From the NCBI RefSeq assembly GCF_030848805.1, contig NC_092365.1:7564001-7628000 (forward strand): a stretch of 64,000 bases of DNA, given 5' to 3'. The position numbers and the translations under genes are program-made. How positions within the stretch are numbered: the first letter of the stretch is position 1; every line of letters begins with the position of its first letter. The notes beneath the pieces were generated by a model. It was not told the origin of the DNA, did no database searches, and worked only from the letters and a program-made list of their open reading frames with translations. Below are positions 1 to 9,169 of the stretch, one piece after another. Source of the DNA: Temnothorax longispinosus (lineage: Eukaryota; Arthropoda; Insecta; Hymenoptera; Formicidae).

Positions 1-1590
1 TCGCCGTGTCGACCACGCTGGCCGGCGATTGCCCCCGAACACAAAATAAGGACTCGTATCGCGGACGATCCCGCGGCTTGCCACGCGAATCCCGAATTCT
101 CTCGCAAGCACGGAGATTCCGCGGCCCCGCGCCGATCTCGTCGATCTCTCCGTCCCGCCAAACACAATATTCGCCGTCCTCGAGGGCCCGGATACGTTAC
201 TCAAGTACGAGGGCGAGTGCCCTTCAAATTACATGACCACTCGCGGCTCGCCGTTACCCGCACAACTCGCTCCCGTTATCGCCACGCAAGGCATCACTCT
301 CATATAGCCAAGACGCGACACGATTACGAACATAAACTCTATCACAATGAAACGCGACACGATTACGAATATTACGAACATAAACTCTATCACAATGAAA
401 CGCGACACGATTACGAATGTGAACACCATGAAACGCGACACGATTACTTACATTAACGCAACGAGACGCTACACAATTCGACCCGATTGATCCGACTCAC
501 ATATCTCAACGCCACGCAACTGTCGGCCGTGGCGGTGCTCGCGGGGAGGGCACAATTGGTCTCTACGCACTGGAGAGCTCACTCTCAGCAAGGCCCTGGC
601 ACGATTTCCACCCGACTCTACTTTAATGCGAGCGCAAGGTAACGCACGCTCTGACCTCGCTGTCCACAGGTAATCCTGCGGCGCTCAGGTAACCGATGTG
701 TGCCATGGGCCGATGCCTCGAGCGAACCCTCCTTTCTTAACGCGGGGACGCCAGAGTGGTGACCTTACAATACGTCGTAGTCCCTTCGGTAGTCCGGGCA
801 GCTCGGGATCCGGGTGATGCTTCTCGTACTTTAGCCGGCACGACAGTGTCGGAAACGATGGCCTGCCGGGATCGCGCCGGTTCCCCGCGCCTGCGCTGTA
901 GCGTGTCGCTCGACCGGATTGCCGATCCTAGCGCTTCCTGCGCCTAGGCCGCACGTGCGCCGCTCCTTCCGGGGGCGCCACTCCAATTCTAGGGCGCTCT
1001 CATCGGCGCCTCAGCTTCTCGCGCGCCTCCCCTTCCGGTGGCGCCGCTCCAACTACCTCCGATTCGGCGCGGACTTTTCGAATCAACCGGCTGTCCGGGC
1101 CGCGATGATCGAGTCGGCGTTCGGGGTCAGGCTGGCCGGGCCTCGGCTTCGTCCGCCGGCATCCCCTCGGGGCAACGGCCCCAGGGCTGTGCCTTTCCCT
1201 GGGCCGCTCCTCGGCACCCTGGTCTGACTGGCATTTCGCTCGGGGGTGTCCCGGGGTCTTCCAGATCGTTATCCTGCCGCTGTTACGACCGAGTGCGGAG
1301 TGAACTCCGGCCGGCGACGCTCATGCACTTGCGGGGAGGTCCTGGCGATCCGACTTTCAGCCATGTCCCCTGGCCGTCTCCTTAATCCTCTGCCCTTCCT
1401 CGTTGCGGCTCCCGGCCGTTACAGGTTGACTCCGGCCACCACTGGCAATCCCTTAAAACTTAACAGCTAATTAGACCAATTACTAATACGCGACCGCCCT
1501 CCTCTCGCTCTATCGAGGAGGCATCCCCGAATTCCCCTCGGCCGAGCCCGTCCGGGAAAGAGACGCGACTTGTCACGTCACAGGGTATAG
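1..1590. other. GC-rich gene-free stretch, possibly the end of a long LTR
   Basis: I see no convincing gene. Short ORFs here are GC-rich noise without recognisable motifs. The block is much more GC-rich than the AT-rich DNA that starts near 1,600, and the change falls just after a TGTCACGTCACA sequence near 1,573-1,584. The 2-kb LTR-like insertion at 18,303-20,374 also ends in CGTCACA. The block could therefore be the right part of a related long LTR cut by the window edge. This is an inference only; I found no second copy. Confidence 0.25.
314..460. repeat. Minisatellite of about 39 bp, four degenerate units
   Basis: Units start with acgcgacacgattacgaa near 314, 352, 400 and 433. The units differ in length (about 39, 48, 33 and 28 bp) because of small internal insertions and deletions. 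Short ORFs on both strands here are produced by the repeat. Confidence 0.75.
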
Positions 1591-2316
1591 TACTTTGGCG
1601 GAATACGCACTTTCCAAAGGGATGCTCAGTGCGCAGCATCTCTCCATGTTACCTCCACCGATCGAAGAGGATTCTGACTAAAAGAGTAACGAGTTCTATC
1701 ATGTACCGGATTGATGTTGTTCCTGAGTATGCGTATATATATATATATACTATCCTTAAAATAGCTTATTTCTACCTTAAACGACTGAAAGTTATTTTTT
1801 GCTATCGTATCCATCGATGTAATGATTGAACTTCTCGCTATTACGTCAGTCTTAAATTATAAAATTTTTTATGAAGCCGGAATTTGGTCTTTCTTTTTCA
1901 ATGTCAAGTAAGCGAACAGAAAACATTACACATTCCTGTTATTCGTGCTCTGGTAAATTTTATGTAAAGGTGCATCAAAAAAAGGCACTAATCAAAGATA
2001 AATATTTTACTAGCATAAGAATCTGGCACAAACATTTTTATGGATCCTATTTTAACTCTCTCAAATGTAAAATTACAACTTAAATTCTTTAAGAGTTAAG
2101 TTATCACGAAATAACATCTAAAATCTAAATCACAAAATTAGAAATTTATACTCATTATGTAGCCTAAATATTTTAATTTATTATATCTGTGATATATTAT
2201 CCTATAATCGATGAATTATAATTTTTTATGTTTGCAACAATGATACTGAAATGTACATATGAAAGATTTAAACAATTTGAGAGAGTTGAATTGTCGATCT
2301 TGCTGAAAGAGAAGGA

Positions 2317-2320
<4 letters not shown>
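1591..2320. other. AT-rich intergenic stretch
   Basis: No gene, RNA or element end recognised. It contains a short (TA)n run near 1,735-1,751 and many chance stop codons in all frames. Confidence 0.5.

Positions 2321-2361
<41 letters not shown>
2321..2361. repeat. (TA)n microsatellite
   Basis: An uninterrupted TA run of about 40 bp abuts the left end of the inverted-repeat element at 2,361. A shorter (TA)n run lies just beyond the right end near 4,389, so the element seems to sit in TA-rich target DNA. Confidence 0.9.
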
Positions 2362-2364
<3 letters not shown>

Positions 2365-2822
2365 TCTGTCAACCGGACACCCCCCTCTGCCCAAAATTTG
2401 TGTCGACTGATTGAGGTCAATGAGGGCTCAAATTGTAGGTAATGATATGTAGTTTCTTGTACCGTGTGGCCTTTTTGAGAATTCAAAATGGCTATCAAGG
2501 TGTCACGATGATAATCGAAAAAAACAAGAAAAAATCAGTAAACGACTTTCCGTATGCCACACGATCAATCAAAGAAGCTCTAAAACTATTGATGGGCTGG
2601 TTTTTGAGGTCGTTGATTACGAAAATGAAGTAAAAATTTTAAAATTCAAGATGGCGGATCAAATATGGCGACCAAAACCGCAACGGCACCTTCCTATGTT
2701 CCGTAAGGCTGCTCGAATGGGCACTGGTTACGAATCTGCTACTAAAATTGAAAATTCAAGCATTTTCCGACCAGTTAAAGTAAGACTAAGCGTTGTCCGA
2801 CCAGTTAAGGCGAGACTGAGGG
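2361..2822 (+). repeat. Left long terminal inverted repeat
   Basis: Matches the reverse complement of about 3,921-4,382 with only scattered substitutions and one-base indels. The inner end holds a short internal repeat around ccgaccagttaa (near 2,768 and 2,799) that is mirrored in the right arm. Confidence 0.85.
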
Positions 2823-2884
2823 CCCGTTCCAGCCGGTTGAGGCGAGACCAAGCGTTGTCCTGTCGTGAGACCAAGCGTTGGCCG

Positions 2885-2954
2885 AGAGAGTGTCGTGAGA
2901 GAGAGAGAGTGTCGAGAGAGAGTATCGTGAGAGAGAGTGTCGTGAGAGAGTGTC

Positions 2955-2991
<37 letters not shown>

Positions 2992-3050
2992 TGTCGTGAG
3001 AGAGTAAAAGTGTCATGAGAGAGAGAGAGTGTCGTGAGAGAGAAAGTGTC

Positions 3051-3143
<93 letters not shown>

Positions 3144-3246
3144 AGAGTGTGTGTCGTGAAAAAGAGAGATTTAGTAGGGAGGTTCTTTCTGGAGTTCTTC
3201 TAGAGCTATCTCTCTCTATCTTCTCTCTCTCTCTCTCTCCTCCCTC

Positions 3247-3292
<46 letters not shown>

Positions 3293-3316
3293 TCTTCTCG
3301 CTCTTCTCTCTCTCTC

Positions 3317-3367
<51 letters not shown>

Positions 3368-3400
3368 CTCTCTCTTCTTTTCACTACCTCTCTCTTCTTT

Positions 3401-3438
<38 letters not shown>

Positions 3439-3580
3439 CTCTCTCCTCTCTATCTCTCTCTCTTCTCTCTCTCTCTCTCGCTCTCCTCTCTTTCTCTCTC
3501 CTGCTCTCTCTTTCTACCTCTCCTTCTTCGTGAAAGAAAAAGAGTGTCGTGAGAGAGAAAGAGTGTCGTGAGACGTGAAG
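2885..3580. repeat. GA-rich then CT-rich microsatellite block
   Basis: The + strand is nearly pure GA with gtgtcgtgagagag units from 2,885 to about 3,150. It is then nearly pure CT from about 3,200 to 3,515, and GA units return at 3,535-3,580. The two blocks can pair as a long hairpin. Open frames of 118-140 codons here (SLSLSL, RERERE) are low-complexity artefacts. Confidence 0.9.
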
Positions 3581-3628
3581 CGGTCACCTGTTCTTGGTGT
3601 GAATCCGGCTAAACAGTCCCCTGGTCTT

Positions 3629-3915
3629 AGGGCGGCGGTGTGGTCTAGTGGTAGAGCGCCAGACTCGTAATCTGAGGAACCAGGTTCGAGTCCACTAGAG
3701 CCATGAATCATGGAAAAGTTTTTTTCCGAAAAAACCGCGCCTCTCTGTGCAAGATGCGGAGAAAACTGGGCTCCGTCTTTCGGAAGAGACGTTAAACCGT
3801 TGGTCCAAAAGGAGGAAACAGTAAGGTAGTGGATGAATTAGAGGTTAGGGTTGGGTACGTCTCTTCAAAACGCCCTTTAAGGCCCCTTAGGGTATATAAA
3901 GTAAAATTCTTTATC
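3629..3915 (+). mobile_element. Full-length tRNA-derived SINE
   Basis: About 287 bp flanked by a 15-bp target duplication, cagtcccctggtctt (3,614-3,628) and cagtcccctagtctt (3,916-3,930). The 5' head is tRNA-like with Pol III boxes and a CGT anticodon-like loop (threonine type). The body follows, with a conserved-looking stretch around 3,771-3,803 (cgtctttcggaagagacg, gttaaaccgttggtcc). The tail ends gtaaaattctttat rather than in poly(A), which suggests 3'-end mimicry of a partner LINE (inference). A 5'-truncated copy of the same family lies at 58,731-58,874. Confidence 0.85.
3641..3693 (+). promoter_or_regulatory. Pol III internal promoter of the SINE (A and B boxes)
   Basis: A box tggtctagtgg at 3,641-3,651 and B box ggttcgagtcc at 3,683-3,693, spaced as in tRNA genes. 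Acceptor and T stems do not pair properly, so this is a SINE head and not a functional tRNA. Confidence 0.8.
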
Positions 3916-3920
3916 CAGTC

Positions 3921-4382
3921 CCCTAGTCTTGCCTTAACTGGTCGGACAACGCTTAGTCTTACTTTAACTGGTCGGAAAATGCTTGATTTTTCAATTTTGG
4001 TAGCAGATTCGTAACCAGTGCCCATTCGAGCAGCCTTACGGAACATAGGAAGGTGCTGTTGCGGTTTTGGTCGACATATTTGATCCGCCGACTTGAATTT
4101 TAGAATTTTTACTTCAGTTTTGTAATCAACGACCTCAAAAACCATCCTATCAATAGTTTTAGAGCTTCTTTGATTGATCGTGTGGCATACGGAAAGTCGT
4201 TTACTGATTTTTTTCTTGTTTTCTCCGATTATCATCGTGACACCTTGATAGCCATCTTGAATTCTCAAAAAGGCCACAGGGTACAAAAAACTACATATCA
4301 TTACCTACAATTTGAGCCCTCATTGACCTCAATCGGTCGACACAAATTTTGGGCAAAGAGGGGTGTCCGGTTGACAGAGAAT
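3921..4382 (-). repeat. Right long terminal inverted repeat
   Basis: Reverse-complement partner of 2,361-2,822. Its inner edge overlaps the 3' target duplication of the SINE at 3,629-3,915, which shows that the SINE inserted into an already formed element. Confidence 0.85.
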
Positions 4383-5049
4383 GCCCCATATATATATATA
4401 AAACTTTGAAAATATATGAAAAATTAAATGTGATTATATACATTATATAGTTCACAAATTATTACAAATGTGGTTTGACAATGGCCATGATATAGCCACA
4501 ATTATTTAAGATTTTGACATTTAGAAGTATTGTAACATACGATAAAACGGCTTCTGCCTTACGGAAATGTAGATTATTTTAGAAAGTGTTCGCGAAATCG
4601 CTGATTTTTCCCGACGATGGAAGCGGGATGAGAAGGACGCGCGTGGAAGGTGTTAATTATTTCTTTAATTATTTCTTTAATTTATGTGTAACTCAGAACA
4701 CAGTCTGAGCCGTTTTTAACGCGTCAAAACATATACAATCTGACCTGAGAAAGATGAGCGGTGTATAAATGAGAAGTCTTTAGATTGTCTGTAAATGCGA
4801 GAGACAATTATATTAATTGCCTTCCTTGTGATGATTAGCCCGTGAGCCGGTGAGACACGTGGCGGTCGGTACTCGCGCACGTGTGAGTCTGAGTCGTCGT
4901 GTCGATGTACCAGAGCTGGATGAGCGGTCTCTTTACACGTTAGTAAAGTATCTCGGCAGCTTCAATCACTGCGGTGGGCACTTCAATTCGTAGTCACAGT
5001 CGAATCAAGCACAGAGCACACGTCGTACGTCTAGTCACTGCGCGGCCAT
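4383..5049. other. Presumed 3' untranslated region of the minus-strand LINE plus intergenic DNA
   Basis: No gene. The minus-strand LINE frame ends at 5,050-5,052, so its 3' UTR should run leftwards from there. A doubled attatttcttta motif near 4,660-4,680 could be the repeated 3' tail of that LINE. The exact end is not visible. Confidence 0.35.
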
Positions 5050-5132
5050 TTATACGACTCGATCTGTCGCGAGGAAGAAGTTGGCGATGAGCGCGCCCGT
5101 GCTTGCGCAAGCTGCCGCGTCGATCCGGCCTG
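5050..5132 (-). pseudogene. C-terminal end of the LINE ORF beyond the P-element insertion
   Basis: If the P element and one copy of TCGATACC are removed, the LINE frame ending at 9,178 continues without a break for 26 more codons and ends at TAA 5,050-5,052. That supports the nested-insertion model. No restriction-like endonuclease or CCHC motif is seen before the stop, so this LINE end is short for R2-type elements. Either the original stop lay elsewhere or this copy carried an earlier frameshift. Confidence 0.65.
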
Positions 5133-5140
5133 TCGATACC

Positions 5141-5171
5141 TAGAGACCCTTTAATAAGAGTCTGGCCATCA
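5141..5171 (+). repeat. Left 31-bp terminal inverted repeat of the P element
   Basis: Identical by eye to the reverse complement of 9,139-9,169. It is directly preceded by TCGATACC. Confidence 0.95.
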
Positions 5172-5340
5172 TCACGTATTTCGATATTTCGATTTCAAGC
5201 ATTATGATTGGTCCGCCATTTTTTCTCTAATGACGTAGTAATATGACGTAATATCATGCGCAGTCCATACTATATGTTGCTATATGTCGATGATCTAACC
5301 TCAGTCTGCATCGTGGTCGTGGAATTTATTGCGACTGTTA

Positions 5341-5591
5341 AGGTGCCAATTCATGGGACGCTGAAAAACAGCGTTGAGCGACGTCACGTGACATCACTAT
5401 GATGCCAGCGTCAAGAAAGAGAAGTTGGATTTTTCCAACTTCAAGCGTCAAAGCCAAAGCAGCGCGAAGACGCCGAAATTTTGACGCTGTTTTCCTTTTC
5501 ATGAATTTCAATTGACGCCGGCGTCAATTGTGGTCATGCGACCTTCTTGCCGCTGAAAATGAGCGTCGAGCGTCAGCATGAAAAGGCACCT
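5341..5591. mobile_element. 251-bp MITE inside the P element (Harbinger-like target duplication)
   Basis: Ends are AGGTGCC...GGCACCT with TTA on both sides (5,338-5,340 and 5,592-5,594). The two halves are imperfect inverted copies rich in gacgct/agcgtc words. A 3-bp TTA duplication is typical of PIF/Harbinger MITEs; the family call is an inference from that alone. Confidence 0.65.
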
Positions 5592-6062
5592 TTACTGTCT
5601 GCAGTATCAGCAGTAGTTTCCACTCAGATTTTTGGTATTTTCATTCAGACTTCGCTACGCTAACAGTGTTCCAGACTTTGTATAACAAACAGTGGCAAAT
5701 ACTGGCCGTATTGTCCTCTGAAAAGAGGCAGGAGCCAACGAAATAGAAGAAGAAGAAGAAGATGCATCGTGGAATCAGTGTCGTAATTGAAAAGAAAGTT
5801 ATACATATTATCTATTAGAGGATTGTTATATTCAGATTATTAGGTAAGTATTTTTAATTTTACATTATTGTAAATTATCTGTATGAAACAATATAACCTT
5901 ACGTTTAAGATATAAATTAAACTTACTGTCATCAGTAATAAAAACTTCAAAATTAATTATAAATTCATCCAGTATGTATTACATGTAATAGTTTAATAAT
6001 AAATGTTATTTTTTCTGATTTATCTATAAATTATTTATGTAGTTATTGAATATTTCAGCAAC

Positions 6063-8911
6063 ATGACTGGTTGTGTAGCTCCTGACTGCACAAATTCTGA
6101 CGAAAAGGGATTTATAATGAAAATTTTTCCCCGAGATCCAGTTCGGCGTGCTCAATGGGCAGCAAATGTTAATAGAAAAGAGTGGATACCTACTGAAAGA
6201 TCATTTCTTTGTGAAGTATGTTCAGGATTATTTATATAATTGATTATTTATACAATTATTTATACCTCATGAAGCATGTTTAATGTTTTTATCGTGACTC
6301 TAAAATGAAATATTTAAGATTTTACTATTTATTATTTCAGGTACATTTCGCACACGATATGTGGGAAAATAACCGAGTTGACGGAAAAAGAAAGCTTAAG
6401 ATAAATGCTGTGCCAACGATATTCGGAAGTAAAGCCAAGAAGATCGTAAGTTCTAAAAATCAAAAGCATATAAGAGGCAGATGCAAATTTATGGAAAAGC
6501 ATTATATATTTATTTAAAAATTGTAAATTAGTAATGGTAAATCTTAAATATTTGATTTCAGAAAAGTCACCGTGAAAACATGAGACATATTTCACTGAAT
6601 GATGAGGTAGGCTGTGTTAACGAACATAATATACCAGTACAAAGTATTGTACCAGTACAAAGTATTGTATCAGTACAAAATAAAGAAGAAAATAACGATT
6701 GCGAGAATAAACTGCAATTAGAAAGTGCCAAAAGTAAATAAGAAAATAGTGAAGTTAAAAACATGTCGCGTACAATAAAAAAACAGAATCAAATTATATG
6801 TGAACAATCACGTATAATTAAAAAGCAGAATGTCAGACTAAGAAAATTTAAAAAATGCTTGCTTACTGTACGACATGACTTAAAATTGAAAAAGAAACAA
6901 AAAGAGCAATCTAATTATGCAGCTCTGTTAAGTAAGCTACAAGAAATCTTCACTGACGATCAAATTGCAGTTTTAAAGAACAATAAAAGAGCAAAGAAAT
7001 GGAGCAACAAATCGATCATGAAAGCACTTCAATTAAGGTTTTCTTGTGGCATCACCGGTTACGAAGAACTTCGTCGCCAGAAATTTCCTTTGCCAGGACT
7101 TAGAACGTTACAAAGAAAAATAGAAAATTTTAAATTTGAAAGCGGAATTTCAGACAATATTTTCAATTTTTTAAAATTGAAGGTGTCGAATTGGAACGAA
7201 ATTGATAAAGAATGTTGTTTAGTATATGATGAAATCAGCATTTCATCAGAAAAATTTTTTGATAATTTTTCTCAAAGTTGCATTGGTGATGTAACTTTAC
7301 CAGAACATACAGGTATAGCGTCACACGCTATGGTATTTATGTTATGCGGTATTGCATGTCGTTGGAAACAATTATTGGTTATTATTTTACAAGTGATGGG
7401 TTTAATGGCGCTATATTGCAACCAATAATAGTTGATATACTTCACAAAGCCAACTCAATAGGTCTTACCGTAAATTCCATTACCTCCGACATGGGATCTT
7501 GCAATCAGGGTTTATGGAAAGCGTTTGGGATTACGGCTGGAAAGTACACCAAATGTATAAATTATGTCAAACATCCAGTTGACTCTAATCGTAATTTGTA
7601 TGTTATCGCGGATGTGCCCCACTTATTAAAAAATTTAAAAGCGTGTATTTTAAATAATAAGTTCCTCTTACTACCTAAAAATATTGTACGTAAATATAAT
7701 TTGCCAACAGATATGGTACAAGCAAAACACTTCGAAGAAATAATTTTAGCACGAAAAGAACTTCAATTTTTATTAACGCCAAAATTAAGTATAAACGATG
7801 TCAATACGAAGAATAATTTCGATAAAATGCGCGTCAATAAAGCGAAAAATTTATTGAGTCATGAAATGAGCACTGCTTTGGAGCTTTTAGCCGATGAAAA
7901 TTCAAAACCAGAATACATTGCTACAGCATTTTTTGTTAAAATGATAGTAAAATGGTATACGATTATGACTTCAAGGCACTGCTGCATTTCTTTGGGTACA
8001 AAAGACTTGGAGAAATATAAAGATACTGTTTCATTATTAAATGAAATTATAGAGATATTTAGTAATCTTCATATTGGTAACAAAGAAGATTTTAAACCTG
8101 TTCAGAAGAGAGTTATTATTTCAACTGAATCTATTTTAGAATTGGCAGATTATCTGTTTCGTGAGAGAAAATTTTAATTCTTACTGACAGGTAGACTTAC
8201 GCAAGACTGCGTAGAGAATCTTTTTTCTGTTCTTCGAAGTAAAAATGTTACATTAAATGCTTTACAATTTAAAAATAATCTTAAATTAATTGCCACTTTT
8301 TTATATATGCGTTCAATTTCTCGAGCTAATTACGAAGAAGATGATGCGCGATATGTAACAGGTTTTCTTGATGTAATTGCTGAACACAAATGTGAGTCTC
8401 GTAATGAATCAAATGCCAATCTATCGTACGAACCAACAACTCAGGAAGTAGAAGAATTGAATACTGTAGAATGTAATATTTTATATAGTATCGCTGGATA
8501 CATTGTAACAAGCATTAAAAAAAAATACAAAACTTTGTAAGCATTGTATTGGAAGTTTAGGTTCTACTCATCGAAATTTGCCAATATGCGCGATTAGTAC
8601 GATTGCAAAGTTATAAAAACAACACATTGTTTTATGTAAACAATCAAACATTTCAGTTATTTAAAAAAATAAAGTATATGTTTAGGCGGTATCAGAAATC
8701 GTGCAATAACAATCGTGGTTACAAAAACTTTTTAGTTGCTACATTTTTAGATATTTTGAGTAACAGTCATATTTTGTTGTGTCATAATTTACATTTAAAG
8801 ATAGCAAATAGATATGCAATTTACAGAATGAGGATAACGAATAACAAAACAATTGTTAAACGTAAATATTATGACAGTAAGTCAATGGCGATGCACAGTG
8901 CAATAAAATAA
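6063..8911 (+). pseudogene. THAP-domain P-element transposase (broken)
   Basis: Exon 1 is 6,063-6,215, exon 2 is 6,341-6,445 and exon 3 runs from 6,562, all with GT-AG introns in phase 0. A 5' UTR intron 5,844-6,058 is also plausible. Exons 1-2 encode a C2CH THAP finger: cysteines in CVAPDC, then C-E-V-H across the splice, then the AVPTIF box. Exon 3 encodes a coiled coil and the RNase-H-like transposase. It includes the LTQDC-E-LFS motif near 8,200 typical of P/THAP9 C-terminal parts. Lesions: in-frame TAA at about 6,739, frameshift near 7,380, TAA at 8,175-8,177 and frameshift near 8,540. The C-terminus ends at 8,911. It is not a domesticated host THAP gene, because it is flanked by intact P ends and is broken. 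Confidence 0.9.
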
Positions 8912-9138
8912 AACAAATTGTTACATTTTATTCTTTTAATTTATTCCTTGATCATCGAATGGTTAAATTTTCACTTTGAGGTTATAGTGATAATATAGCG
9001 TACTCGATTTTCTGACTCGGAGTCGGGTCTAGTCAGTAAATTGAATACGTTTATAATTATACGCATGCTATGAAGCTACCCCCACTTAGATTAGAGAAAA
9101 AATGACGGACCAATCAAAACGCTCTAAAATCAGATTTC

Positions 9139-9169
9139 TGATGGCCAGACTCTTATTAAAGGGTCTCTA
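9139..9169 (-). repeat. Right 31-bp terminal inverted repeat of the P element
   Basis: Perfect partner of 5,141-5,171. It is directly followed by TCGATACC (9,170-9,177). Confidence 0.95.

Larger units (their letters stand above)
2361..4382. mobile_element. About 2-kb non-autonomous element with about 460-bp terminal inverted repeats
   Basis: The left arm (2,361-2,822) and right arm (about 3,921-4,382) are near-identical inverted copies, both beginning attctctgtcaaccggacac from the outside. No transposase frame is visible. The interior is GA- and CT-rich microsatellite plus a SINE that entered later. Length, long arms and lack of coding capacity fit a non-autonomous DNA element or foldback type. 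The flanking (TA)n hides any TA target duplication, so the superfamily is undetermined. Confidence 0.75.
5141..9169 (+). mobile_element. P-element superfamily (THAP) transposon, 4.0 kb, decayed
   Basis: It has all three P hallmarks. The terminal inverted repeats are exactly 31 bp (5,141-5,171 and 9,139-9,169, tagagaccctttaataagag...). The 8-bp target duplication TCGATACC lies at 5,133-5,140 and 9,170-9,177. The coding region has an N-terminal THAP zinc finger followed by a P/THAP9-type transposase. Subterminal inverted matches also occur (ttttttctctaat near 5,219 and its complement near 9,090). It inserted into the ORF of a minus-strand LINE. Confidence 0.93.

Noticed and set aside
1..1590. 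Ribosomal RNA gene
   Set aside because: GC-rich and superficially rDNA-like, but no recognisable conserved 18S, 5.8S or 28S core sequence could be read.
3013..3571. Long RERERE and SLSLSL open frames
   Set aside because: Products of GA/CT microsatellite read in frame.
3637..3703. Functional tRNA-Thr(CGT) gene
   Set aside because: A and B boxes and a CGT loop are present, but acceptor and T stems do not pair. The sequence continues into a SINE body bounded by a target duplication.
6063..8911. Domesticated host THAP gene
   Set aside because: Intact P-type ends, 8-bp duplication and several stops or frameshifts show a transposon relic.
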